From assembly GCA_020721965.1 (NCBI GenBank), contig DYLS01000032.1, positions 1 to 45,355 on the forward strand: a stretch of 45,355 nucleotides of DNA. Reading direction: 5' to 3'. Of the stretch, positions 10,076 to 18,014 are shown one piece after another. The notes under the pieces were generated by a model that was not told the origin of the DNA, searched no databases, and saw nothing but the letters and a program-made list of their open reading frames with translations. This stretch comes from Blastopirellula marina (GTDB lineage: Bacteria > Planctomycetota > Planctomycetia > Pirellulales > Thermoguttaceae). A program made the position numbers and the translations under genes. The first letter of the stretch is position 1, and every line of letters starts with the position of its first letter.

Positions 10076-11329
10076 GTGAAAGCCCGTCTTGTGATTGCCC
10101 TTTGGCTTCTGGTGGTTCTGTGCCGGTTTGGGATGTCGGGAGGCTCTGCCGTGGAGGCGCAGCAGTTCGACTCCGCCTACTCCGGCGAACAGCTCGAGAT
10201 GGTGGACGTTGGGGCCGAAAGTGTCGGCGAGGGCGCCGCCTCGCAGGGTTGGCCCGAGGGTGCCTGGGATCGTGCCGCCGCCGGGAAGTCGATGACGTTG
10301 CAAGGCACGGCCGGGAGCTGCGAAATCTGCGGGGCGGGTTACGATAGCCCGCACTTGCTGTCTTGGTACAATGGGGCCAGAGTCCTCAACCGCTCGCGAC
10401 CTCGCGCGAAGTCCATCACGCAGGACATCTCAGGGAACTCCTTGCTGGACGTTCAGGATCTGAACGACGACATCGCCGGCGGCTACGAGACCAGGGTGGC
10501 CTATTATTTGGGTCGGGACAAGGAGAACCGGGATCAATTCCTGGAATTCGTCTATTGGGGGCTGAATGAGTGGTCCGAGAGCAAGGCGGTGTCGGGCACC
10601 CGGACGGATTACACCTCGGGCTCGGGTAATTTCACGGCCGGTTCGCTGTTTACCCCCTTCAATCTCACGGATTTCGACTTCGCCGACTGGCAGCAGGCGG
10701 AATACCATTCCGAGATCAACAACTTCGAGTTGAACTGGTGGTTTCGGCCGCGGCAGCGGGCGGACCGTCTGGCCCTGTTGCCAAACGGACGCTGGCAACG
10801 GCAGTGCCAGTCGGGGACGTTCTGGAGTTTTCTGCTGGGATTGCGAGGGCTTTCGCTGGATGAGGGATTTACCTTCGATAGCCGCGGCGAGATCGTGGGT
10901 GGCAGCGGTACGACCACGCTGTGGGGGCGGCAGTCGATTTGGAGCCAGAGCGACACCTTTGGTCTTCAGGTGGGCGTGGAATTGCTGTTTCACCGGCACC
11001 GCTTCGATTGGGGGGCCCGCGTGAAAGTAGCACCGATGCTGAACTGGTCGGAACAAACCACGCGGATGGACCTGCTGAATGACCCCAGCCCGGTGCTCCG
11101 CTTTGCAGACGATACGGACGCGGCCTTCATGGGTGAAGTGAACTTTTTCGCGAGCTATCAGGTCTTGCCGCAGGTGACGGTCTTTGGCGGCTATGATTTG
11201 ATGTGGTTGGAGGGCGTGGCGCTGGCCGCCGAGCAGATCGACTTCGCCCTGTCCACCCCTGCCCGCGTGAACGACAATGGCGGCGTGTTCTTTCAAGGAG
11301 TGTCGCTGGGTGGCCAGGTGGTCTGGTGA
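10076..11329 (+). CDS. BBP7-type outer-membrane beta-barrel protein
   Basis: Predicted outer-membrane protein of the planctomycete BBP7-like group. The preferred start is GTG at 10076, because GGAGG lies eight bases upstream and the product then opens with a signal peptide (VKARLVIALWLLVVL, ending near VEAQQ). The ORF itself is open back to 9917. The mature protein has alternating hydrophobic and polar residues, many aromatic residues and frequent Gly. Barrel-like strands include FGLQVGVELLFHRHRFDWGA and FFASYQVLPQVTVFGGYDLMWL. The C-terminus, FFQGVSLGGQVVW, ends in an aromatic residue as outer-membrane barrels often do. About 417 residues. Its function is unknown; a porin-like or surface role is likely from the family. 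Confidence 0.75.
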   Translation: MKARLVIALWLLVVLCRFGMSGGSAVEAQQFDSAYSGEQLEMVDVGAESVGEGAASQGWPEGAWDRAAAGKSMTLQGTAGSCEICGAGYDSPHLLSWYNGARVLNRSRPRAKSITQDISGNSLLDVQDLNDDIAGGYETRVAYYLGRDKENRDQFLEFVYWGLNEWSESKAVSGTRTDYTSGSGNFTAGSLFTPFNLTDFDFADWQQAEYHSEINNFELNWWFRPRQRADRLALLPNGRWQRQCQSGTFWSFLLGLRGLSLDEGFTFDSRGEIVGGSGTTTLWGRQSIWSQSDTFGLQVGVELLFHRHRFDWGARVKVAPMLNWSEQTTRMDLLNDPSPVLRFADDTDAAFMGEVNFFASYQVLPQVTVFGGYDLMWLEGVALAAEQIDFALSTPARVNDNGGVFFQGVSLGGQVVW

Positions 11330-11430
11330 CGCTGGGCGGATGAAGTTATGGCACGCCCCGGCGAGGATCGGCCATGCCGCGGGACAGGCCATCGGTTGTG
11401 ACGGGCCGTGCCGCTCGGAAAATCTCGATC

Positions 11431-12846
11431 ATGCGTGTTCCCTCTCCTTTCCGGTCATCGGCCACGGTCGTCTTGATTGTGGCCGTGATCGTTCGGGCAG
11501 GCGTGCTTTGGGGGGTGCCGGGCGGTCTGGCGGAGGACGTGGACAGCTACGCCGCCGTGGCCGATAACCTGCTGCATCACGGCGTGTTCGGGTATGGCGA
11601 CCGGGCGACGGCGTTTCGGCCCCCGCTTTACCCCATCCTATTGGCTACCTGCCGCTCCACCGGCTTGCCGTGGATTGGGAGCGCCGGAGCCGCCCATCTG
11701 TTGCTCGCGCTGGCGACCGTAGCGCTCAGCATCGGTTTGGCGCGGCGTTTGGGGTTAGGCGAGCAGGCCTGGATCGCGGGGCTGCTCGTGATCTGCGATC
11801 CCATTTTGCTCTTCCATTCCCGACTATTGATGACCGAGACGCTCAGTGCCGCGCTGGTGACGGCCGCCTTGTGGATGGCGACCGAGGCCGCCCGCCGCAG
11901 CACCGGCCCTGCGTGGTTCCTGGCTGGGGTCTTGTTGGGTCTGAACGCCTTGACGCGGCCCACCTTCCTGCCGTGGATTGCGGTTGCCGTTGCCGTCGTG
12001 CTCATCGTGGGACAGCACGCCGCATGCGCGGAATGCCTCCCACCGCGGCCAGGCGAAAGGCGCTCGGCAAGGCTTTTCCCCAGCACATGGGCGTGGCGGG
12101 AAGCGGCCCTGACGGCCCTGGGGGCCTTGGCCGTCTTGTCCCCCTGGGCCGCGCGAAACGCCATCCTTTTCGGCCGACCCATTCTCGGTACGACGCATGG
12201 CGGTTATACGCTTTATCTCGCGAACAATCCGGATTATTACGCGTACTTGTGGGCCGGGAGACGGGATCGCGTGTGGGACTCGGCAACGTTCGATCGCCAT
12301 TGGAAAGACGAGCTGCACGCAGCCCACGTAACGGACGAGCCTGCCGCCGACCGGCTGGCCTACTCGTTGGCGCGGCGAACCATCGCGACCCAGCCCGGCA
12401 CCTTCCTGCGAGCGTGCGTGCAGCGGCTGGCGTCCTTTTGGGGCGTTTTGCCGCATGACGTGCTGGGCGAAGAGTCCGTCTCGAGGCGTGCGGCGCGATA
12501 TCTGGTGGCGGTCTTTTACACCATCGAGTTTGTGGCGGCGATTTGCGGGACCTGGTCCCTTTTTGTGGGACGGCGGGAGGGATGGCACGGTGCAGGCCAT
12601 CCGCCGCATCGGCCGGATCCCGCCGAAGCAGGTTCTCGGGGCGGGGGACGCGAAGGAAAGATCGCCGTGTACTGGGCTGCGGCCGCGGTGCTCATCCTCA
12701 CCTTGGCCCACCTCTTTTACTGGACGAACATGCGGATGCGGGCGCCGATCATGCCCGTGATCGCGATAGCCGCCGCGGCCGGGATGCGCCTCCCTGTAAA
12801 ACCCTTCGCCCCCCTGTCATTTCGAGCGAAGCGAGATACCCTTTGA
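11431..12846 (+). CDS. GT39-like membrane glycosyltransferase
   Basis: Polytopic membrane protein of the ArnT/PMT glycosyltransferase superfamily, which transfers sugars from polyprenyl-phosphate carriers on the outer face of the inner membrane. The first helix is followed by an acidic loop (EDVDSYAAVADNLLHHGVFG), then AFRPPLYPILLA and HSRLLMTETLSAALVTAALW. These are typical of the family, with the early acidic residues expected to be catalytic. About eight or more hydrophobic segments follow. The chosen start, ATG at 11431, has GGAA nearby; the ORF is open from 11374. The last ten or so codons (FRAKRDTL and stop) lie inside the 12-bp-TIR element at 12814-12948, so the native C-terminus has probably been replaced by element-derived codons. 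Acceptor and donor are unknown. Confidence 0.85.
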   Translation: MRVPSPFRSSATVVLIVAVIVRAGVLWGVPGGLAEDVDSYAAVADNLLHHGVFGYGDRATAFRPPLYPILLATCRSTGLPWIGSAGAAHLLLALATVALSIGLARRLGLGEQAWIAGLLVICDPILLFHSRLLMTETLSAALVTAALWMATEAARRSTGPAWFLAGVLLGLNALTRPTFLPWIAVAVAVVLIVGQHAACAECLPPRPGERRSARLFPSTWAWREAALTALGALAVLSPWAARNAILFGRPILGTTHGGYTLYLANNPDYYAYLWAGRRDRVWDSATFDRHWKDELHAAHVTDEPAADRLAYSLARRTIATQPGTFLRACVQRLASFWGVLPHDVLGEESVSRRAARYLVAVFYTIEFVAAICGTWSLFVGRREGWHGAGHPPHRPDPAEAGSRGGGREGKIAVYWAAAAVLILTLAHLFYWTNMRMRAPIMPVIAIAAAAGMRLPVKPFAPLSFRAKRDTL

Positions 12847-12948
12847 AGCGCGGTACCTTGCGAAGGGAAAAATTTTCTCGGCCGGGGTAAGATTTCTCCT
12901 TACTGGCGCTCGTCGAAATGGCATGGCTGGGGCACATCGAAATGACAG
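12814..12948. mobile_element. MITE-like element with perfect 12-bp terminal inverted repeats
   Basis: CTGTCATTTCGA at 12814-12825 and TCGAAATGACAG at 12937-12948 are exact inverted copies bounding 135 bp. Inside there are further pieces of the same type (GAGCGAAGCGAGA near 12823-12836 and GCTCGTCGAAATGG near 12908-12922). No transposase is encoded. No clear target-site duplication is visible at the outer ends. The stop codon of the GT39-like gene falls within it. Confidence 0.7.
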
Positions 12949-12966
12949 TCCGTTCCAGACCTAAGG

Positions 12967-13088
12967 AATCGTTTGAAGAACCGTAAGGAATCGTCTGAAC
13001 GCCCCTTGAGAACTACTGAGCAAGCCTCAAAAGACTCTGAGCAAGCCTCAGAACACTCTGAAAAGGCCTCAGGAACGTCTGAACGATC
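12967..13088. repeat. Degenerate 21-bp tandem repeat array
   Basis: Copies of CTGAR recur at exact 21-base steps at 12995, 13016, 13037, 13058 and 13079, with a diverged copy (TTGAA) at 12973. The best-conserved unit contains CTGAGCAAGCCTCA, itself an imperfect hairpin. Because 21 is a multiple of three, the array reads as a heptapeptide repeat (TEQASK-like) on the plus strand, but there is no ribosome-binding site, so I treat it as non-coding. It lies between the TIR element and the higBA promoter. Confidence 0.75.
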
Positions 13089-13120
13089 TCCGTTGTTTCC
13101 CAAACTTTTCCGTTATAGTG

Positions 13121-13137
13121 CAGCCGTGAACGGTTAC
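13121..13137 (+). repeat. 17-base recurrent motif, copy 1
   Basis: CAGCCGTGAACGGTTAC occurs here and again, identically, at 43619-43635. A near copy without the first bases is at 41857-41868, and a reverse partial copy is at 7107-7117. Here it lies 33 bases after the tandem array and about 50 bases before the higBA -35 box. Confidence 0.7.
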
Positions 13138-13161
13138 GTGGGATCCCGGCAAGAATGGCAA

Positions 13162-13238
13162 GTTCGCAATTTACGAACATTTGGCTTGCCAGTTCGTGTT
13201 TTGCGAACTACAATAGCGTTGTGTGCCGATAACAGGAG
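13162..13238 (+). promoter_or_regulatory. higBA promoter with two operator palindromes
   Basis: -35 TTGCCA (13186-13191), 17-base spacer, -10 TACAAT (13209-13214). Operator 1 is GTTCG-N7-CGAAC (13162-13178). Operator 2 is AGTTCG-N7-CGAACT (13191-13209), filling the spacer exactly. The ribosome-binding site AGGAG is at 13234-13238, six bases before the higB ATG. Binding of HigA to operator 2 would block RNA polymerase directly; this follows the usual type II autoregulation and is inferred from the layout. Confidence 0.8.
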
Positions 13239-13244
13239 CTGCGG

Positions 13245-13625
13245 ATGCGGGTGATCTCGAAGGCAAGGCTGCGGGCGTTCTGGGAGGAACCGGGGCACGA
13301 GGACGCCGAAGGGCCATTGCGGGCGTGGCACACCCATGTGAACAGCAAATCGGTTTCCTGGCATTCGTGGGGAGATGTCATAGCCGACTTTGCCACATCT
13401 AACCTCGCCGGGAACTGCGTGGTCTTCAACATTGGCCGAAACAAGTACCGCCTGGTGACCCGCATCCTGTATCCAAGCCAAAGGGTCTTCATCCTCGCAG
13501 TGCTGACGCACGCCGAACACGACAAGGGCAGATGGAAGGAAACATGTGGCTGTTTTGAGCCAGCTCCGAGACCCAAGAGCGAACTGTCAAAGAAGTCTCG
13601 CGAATGGCGACGCAAAGGACACTGA
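13245..13625 (+). CDS. higB: HigB-type mRNA interferase toxin
   Basis: Type II toxin of the HigB (RelE/ParE-like) family, expected to cleave translated mRNA at the ribosome. Family signatures are NCVVFNIGRNKYRLVTRILYP, VFILAVLTHAEHDKGRWKE and the N-terminal RLRAFWEE. The length of 126 residues is longer than the usual ~100 because of a basic tail rich in Lys, Arg and Ser after the core. The start ATG at 13245 has AGGAG six bases upstream. The higA antitoxin starts three bases after the stop, so the two are co-translated from the promoter just upstream. As in other higBA loci, the toxin gene comes first. Confidence 0.92.
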   Translation: MRVISKARLRAFWEEPGHEDAEGPLRAWHTHVNSKSVSWHSWGDVIADFATSNLAGNCVVFNIGRNKYRLVTRILYPSQRVFILAVLTHAEHDKGRWKETCGCFEPAPRPKSELSKKSREWRRKGH

Positions 13626-13628
13626 TCG

Positions 13629-14060
13629 ATGGCGACCAAGACGAAGTTTGGGCTCAAGCGAAAGGACCGAGATTCCTATTTGGAACTCGTGTTGGCATTC
13701 CCGCTGGCTTCCATCAAGACGGACGAGCATTTGGCCGAAGCGCAAAAGGTCATGGATCGCCTGCTTACCAAGGGCAAGCTCGATGACGGCGAAGAGATGT
13801 ACCTCGATGCCCTCAGCGATCTGGTCGCCACCTACGAAGGCGTTTACCACGCCATCGAACCCGCCTCTGATGCCGAGATGCTGCGGCACCTGCTGGAAGC
13901 CAAGGGAATCACGCAGGCACAGCTCAGCCATGAGACGGGGCTGGCCAAGTCTTCGATCTCCGAAGTGCTGGCGGGCAAGAAGCCTTTCAGCCGCAAGATG
14001 ATTCGCAAGCTGGCGGACTACTTCTGCGTGGACGTGAGTGTGCTGGCGGCGAATTTGTAG
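13629..14060 (+). CDS. higA: HigA-type antitoxin, HTH transcriptional regulator
   Basis: Antitoxin partner of HigB and autorepressor. The N-terminal half (residues 1-75) is acidic and helical and should contact the toxin. The C-terminal half is an XRE-type helix-turn-helix: LLEAKGITQAQLSHETGLAKSSISEVLAGKKPFSRKMIRKLADYF, split here by the two recognition-type helices ITQAQLSHETGL and KSSISEVLAGK. The length of 143 residues matches the COG5499 type. The gene begins three bases after higB. The two GTTCG palindromes upstream of higB are its likely binding sites. Confidence 0.92.
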   Translation: MATKTKFGLKRKDRDSYLELVLAFPLASIKTDEHLAEAQKVMDRLLTKGKLDDGEEMYLDALSDLVATYEGVYHAIEPASDAEMLRHLLEAKGITQAQLSHETGLAKSSISEVLAGKKPFSRKMIRKLADYFCVDVSVLAANL

Positions 14061-14129
14061 CCAAACCCGCCGTTCTGGTTGGCAAGCGGGCGTCGTCCAG
14101 CGTGAGCTTACCCCATCCTTTGCCAGGTC

Positions 14130-14375
14130 CTAGCTCCCACCCATGGATGTACAGCGCGACGGGCCCCCGTGCTTCGCGCTGGCGTTGTGCGACGCTGGAT
14201 CGAGGTATTCCCCGCAGGCGGATTCTTCAGGGGCGTCCGGGTTGCTGGCCATGGCGATGATCTTGGTCAGCGCCGCCTCCTCGGCAAGAATCTCGGCGTC
14301 GGGACCGGAGACGTGATCGGGGAGGAGCACCCTGACCTCGGCCTCGAATCGCGGTCGAACGATTCGCACTTTCAT
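14130..14375 (-). CDS. Small hypothetical protein
   Basis: An 81-residue reading frame, unrecognised. It starts MKVRIVRPRFEAEVRVLLPD, continues with an acidic helix (AEILAEEAALTKIIAMA) and ends in a low-complexity polar tail. Codons in the first two thirds are strongly G/C at the third position, like the neighbouring genes, which supports real coding. Upstream there is only a weak GGAAAAG as ribosome-binding site. It lies opposite to, and convergent with, higA, and is divergent from the ABC permease gene. No Cys/His cluster, membrane segment or signal peptide is seen. Confidence 0.5.
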   Translation of the reverse strand: MKVRIVRPRFEAEVRVLLPDHVSGPDAEILAEEAALTKIIAMASNPDAPEESACGEYLDPASHNASAKHGGPSRCTSMGGS

Positions 14376-14597
14376 GCGCGAAGCTTTTCCGCGCCCGGCC
14401 GCTGATTTAAGATGATGATTGAACGTATCGCAGGTGAATTGCGTAAGCTGAATTGCGTAAGCAATGCGGATTGCGGTTCTGAAGTTTGCGACGCGAGTTG
14501 ACCTAGCTGAGATGGCTGGGCCTCGAAACAACACCGCGACCGTCCCGGATGGGATAACGCAGCCGGTTGGGTTGATTTGAATGGTTGGAGTTTTCCT

Positions 14598-16550
14598 TTG
14601 ATTGCCGGACCGATCCTCAGACGCGAGTTGACCATTCGTCCGCGGCGACGGCAGTTTTATGTTGCCCGGTCCATGTACGTGCTCATCCTGATCTTGCTGA
14701 TGTGCACGGCGTGGCTGGTAGTGACGGGTACGCAATATATCCGTGACGTGGGCGACTCGGCCCGATTCGGGATGGCCTGGTTCCAAATCGCGGCCCCGCT
14801 TCAGGCGATTGTGGCGTTTTTTGCGGCCGGAGTGATCGCGGCAGGCAGTGTCTCGCAGGAGAAGGACCGGCGCACGCTCGATCTGCTTTTGATGACGGAA
14901 TTGACCAACCGCGAATTGGTGCTGGGCAAACTGCTGGGGAGTTTGGTGACATTCCTGTCGATGCTCGTGGCGGGCGTGCCGGTCTTTATGCTCAGTGCTT
15001 TATTGGGAAGCATTTCGGAGCGGCAAATCGTTCTTTCTTTCGGAGTCGCCGTTCTGGCCGTGCTGTTGGGCGGGGCCGTGGGTACGGTCACCGCCTTCTG
15101 GCGCGAAAAGACGTTTCAAGCCTTGGCCGTCACCATCATGGCCTTGGTGCTGTGGCTGGCACTGGGTGAGGTCGTAGCCGCCGGCTTGTTGGGCGAGACT
15201 TGGGCGGGGACCGACTGCCGCCTCTGGGCCGTCGCCATCAGCCCATGGCGGGCGGTCCTGGAGGCCTGCCGTCCCGTGCCGGATGCCTCCGCCTCCCTGT
15301 TTGGCCTGCACCCCCTGGCCGCCTTTGCCGTCGTCTCTGCCGCCGTCTTTACCTTGGTTGCCGGTATTGCCGTGGCGCGGGTACGAAGCTGGAATCTGAT
15401 CCCGGATGCCCTGCGGCGCGAGCGGAGTCCGGCGGAACTGAAGGCCCTGGTGGAGCTGGCGGCGACCGGGCAGGCCCCGCCCTTGCCCGAAGCTGCCGAT
15501 GCAGGGGCCGAACCAGCGCGGGCGTCGGATTGGGTCACCCGGTGGGAAGCACGAGGCGCTGGGGTACCGGTGGCGCAGGCAGGCGCGGATGCCTCGGATA
15601 CAAGCGAGGCGTCTCCGGGTTCGCACTTCTTGGACAAAGCGGAGGCCCCGGCCAAGCCCGCCTCGCGAAAGGCCGCGAAAATCCGCCACGTTTGGGATCA
15701 TCCCGTGTTGTGGCGCGAGGTCTGTACCTGGGCCTATGGTCGGAAAGTGTTGCTGGTCAAGGGTGCGTATTTCACCCTTTTCGCGGCGGCCGTCGCGGCG
15801 TTGACGTTGGTCCCTGGCTCTCAGGCCGGTTTTGCGGCCCTGCCTGCCGTGGTCCTTGTGCCCTTCTTTTTGCTCAGCCTGATCCTGGTCAATGCCCAGG
15901 CCGTCACGGCCTTGACGACGGAGCGCGACGCGGGGACGCTGGACCTTATTCTGGTGTCTCAAATCACGCCCAAGGAGTTTGTTTTCGGCAAACTGCTGGG
16001 CACGCTGTACAACGTGAAAGAGGCCGTGGTCTTGCCGCTGTTGCTATGCGGGCTTTTGTACTGGCAGGGGAGGATTTCCGGCGAAAACTGCTTTTACCTG
16101 ATCGTGGGGCTGGTCGTGTTGTATGCCTTCGTGGCCATGCTGGGGTTGCATTCGGGTCTGTCGTATGTCAGCTCGCGCAACGCCATTGCCACGAGCTTGG
16201 GCACGGTCTTCTTCTTGTTCGTTGGCGTGGCGGTATGCATGCGGGTGATGCTGGCCTTCAGCGGCTCGTTCCAGGCACAATTGCACCCGTTCTTGGCCTT
16301 TATGATTGGCGGGGGGGCCGGATTGTACTTGGCACTGGGGGCACGCAATCCCTCCAACGCCATCGCCGTCGCCGCCTTTGCCTGTCCGCTGGCCACATTC
16401 TATGCTTTAACCAGCCTGTTTTTGGGACAAACGCACCTGGCGTTCCTGTCGCTGATTGCGGCCTACGGATTTGCAACGGCCGCCATGCTCATTCCGGCCG
16501 TGGACGAATTCGATCTGGCGACGGGAAAGACCAGCCTGGATGAGACGTAG
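14598..16550 (+). CDS. Double-length ABC-2 type permease
   Basis: Membrane subunit of an ABC-2 type transporter, about 650 residues with 12 or so hydrophobic segments. It contains two similar halves. The first has GPILRRELTIRPRRRQFYVAR and later DRRTLDLLLMTELTNRELVL followed by GKLLGSL; the second has HPVLWREVCTWAYGRKVLLVK and DAGTLDLILVSQITPKEFVF followed by GKLLGTL. A soluble charged linker of about 100 residues (Ala/Pro/Glu-rich, roughly residues 275-370) joins them. TTG at 14598 is preferred as the start because GGAG lies seven bases upstream; the ORF is also open from TTG 14577. No ATPase gene is adjacent, so the partner must be elsewhere. Role unknown; GldF-like, NatB-like or multidrug export are all possible. 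Confidence 0.85.
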   Translation: MIAGPILRRELTIRPRRRQFYVARSMYVLILILLMCTAWLVVTGTQYIRDVGDSARFGMAWFQIAAPLQAIVAFFAAGVIAAGSVSQEKDRRTLDLLLMTELTNRELVLGKLLGSLVTFLSMLVAGVPVFMLSALLGSISERQIVLSFGVAVLAVLLGGAVGTVTAFWREKTFQALAVTIMALVLWLALGEVVAAGLLGETWAGTDCRLWAVAISPWRAVLEACRPVPDASASLFGLHPLAAFAVVSAAVFTLVAGIAVARVRSWNLIPDALRRERSPAELKALVELAATGQAPPLPEAADAGAEPARASDWVTRWEARGAGVPVAQAGADASDTSEASPGSHFLDKAEAPAKPASRKAAKIRHVWDHPVLWREVCTWAYGRKVLLVKGAYFTLFAAAVAALTLVPGSQAGFAALPAVVLVPFFLLSLILVNAQAVTALTTERDAGTLDLILVSQITPKEFVFGKLLGTLYNVKEAVVLPLLLCGLLYWQGRISGENCFYLIVGLVVLYAFVAMLGLHSGLSYVSSRNAIATSLGTVFFLFVGVAVCMRVMLAFSGSFQAQLHPFLAFMIGGGAGLYLALGARNPSNAIAVAAFACPLATFYALTSLFLGQTHLAFLSLIAAYGFATAAMLIPAVDEFDLATGKTSLDET

Positions 16551-16673
16551 GACCATGAGGGCGTCCGATTTCAAGGCGATCCCTCATCTCTCGCTTGCCG
16601 CGATGGATTGGTCGCGCAAGAGGGGGGATTGGTGGTGCAGGCCGCGACCCTCGCAGGCGGAGGCTGTGCTCCC

Positions 16674-18014
16674 GTGACCGAGTGGTGGATGCTTGCGCCC
16701 TTGTTCCTGGCCATGGCCGCATTGGCGGTGGTCTCGGCCTTTTGCTCGGCTTGCGAGGCGGCCTTCTTCTCGCTTCGCGCGGCGGATCGCGAGGCGATGT
16801 CCCGGGGAACGTTGGGAGATCGGAAGGCGGTGGCCCTGCTCCGCGATTCGCAGCGGCTCTTGACGGCGATCCTGTTCTGGAACCTGATTGCCAATTTCGC
16901 CTTTTTCACCCTGTCATCCATCGTCACGCTCCGCTGGCAGGCATCGGGGCGGGCGGACTTGGCGGGCGGGTTCGCCGTCGTCTCCGTCTTCGCTCTGATC
17001 CTGTTCAGTGAAATGCTCCCCAAGAGCGTGGCCCTGGCCGCCGCTCGGCCGTTTGCCCGATTCGCCGCATTGGTACTGGCGCCAGCCGTTCGCGTGGTTT
17101 CGCCCGTCCTGGACACCCTGCACGGCACTGGGGCGGCTGTATTGCGAGTGTTTTTGCCAGGTTTCCGACCCGAACCCTATCTTCGTGTCCGCGACCTGGA
17201 GATGGCCGTAATTCACGCCCATCGCCCCGCCGTGACCCTTCAGCGTGAATACGAGATCACTCAAAACCTGATGCAATTGTCGGACCTGTCGGCCGAGGAA
17301 GTGATGCGACCGCGGAGCGAGATTCGGCACCATCGTCCTCCCTTGACTCCCGCTTCCCTGCGAGAGGGGATTCCCCCCAGCGGCTATTTCATTATCTCGG
17401 ATGAGGAGGATCAGGTGGTGGCGGCCCTTGCCCCGCAAGCCTTGCTGCAACAGGCCCTGGCCCTCCCTCCGCGAGAGGCGAACCGCCCGGCATCGGGGCG
17501 GGTTACCGCGACCGGCGGGGCATCTCCCCGGGTGGGGCTGGAACGATTTGCCGATCCCGTCCCGTATGTCCCCTGGAAGGTCTCCGCCGCGGCGGTGTTG
17601 CAGACGTTGTGGCGGGAAAAGAGGCCCGTCGCGGCGGTGGTCAATGAGTTCGGCGAGACCATCGGCGTTGTCACTATCGACGATTTGTTGCGGCGCATCT
17701 TCGCGCCCCAAGCCGGACGCAGCGAGATCTTGTGGCATCGAACGTCCATCCAACGGGTGGGGGCCGGGGTGTGGCAAGTGACCGGCATTACAGGCATCCG
17801 CCGGCTCGAGCGATTCTTCGGCCTGACCTTGCCGCGAACGAGGCATTACACCGTGGCCGGCGTCCTGCAAGAGCAGCTCGAACGGGTCCCTGGGGTGGGC
17901 GATGAATGCGCCTGGGGGCCTTTCCAGTTCCGTGTGGTTCAGGTCCGCCGCGACAAGCCGGTGGTGGTAGAGCTGCGGCGACGTTTGCCGGAAGAAGGGG
18001 AGGGCGGCCCGTGA
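16674..18014 (+). CDS. CNNM/CBS/CorC-domain membrane protein (hemolysin-like)
   Basis: Member of the CNNM/CorC (DUF21) group, linked in other organisms to Mg2+ or Co2+ efflux. The N-terminal transmembrane part carries CSACEAAFFSLRAADRE and SEMLPKSVALA, the family landmarks. A CBS pair follows (roughly residues 190-350, ending PVAAVVNEFGETIGVVTIDD) and then a CorC_HlyC domain (GVWQVTGITGIRRLERFFGL through VPGVGDECAWGPFQFRVVQV). The start is uncertain: GTG 16674 has GGAGG ten bases upstream, the ORF is open from 16608, and ATG 16689 is also possible. It overlaps the next, related gene by four bases (GTGA), so the pair is translationally coupled and may act as a heteromer. Confidence 0.87.
   Translation: MTEWWMLAPLFLAMAALAVVSAFCSACEAAFFSLRAADREAMSRGTLGDRKAVALLRDSQRLLTAILFWNLIANFAFFTLSSIVTLRWQASGRADLAGGFAVVSVFALILFSEMLPKSVALAAARPFARFAALVLAPAVRVVSPVLDTLHGTGAAVLRVFLPGFRPEPYLRVRDLEMAVIHAHRPAVTLQREYEITQNLMQLSDLSAEEVMRPRSEIRHHRPPLTPASLREGIPPSGYFIISDEEDQVVAALAPQALLQQALALPPREANRPASGRVTATGGASPRVGLERFADPVPYVPWKVSAAAVLQTLWREKRPVAAVVNEFGETIGVVTIDDLLRRIFAPQAGRSEILWHRTSIQRVGAGVWQVTGITGIRRLERFFGLTLPRTRHYTVAGVLQEQLERVPGVGDECAWGPFQFRVVQVRRDKPVVVELRRRLPEEGEGGP

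Noticed and set aside
12973-13254. ORF with a heptapeptide repeat
   Set aside because: Starts at TTG without a ribosome-binding site, runs through a tandem repeat and the higBA promoter; best read as non-coding repeat.
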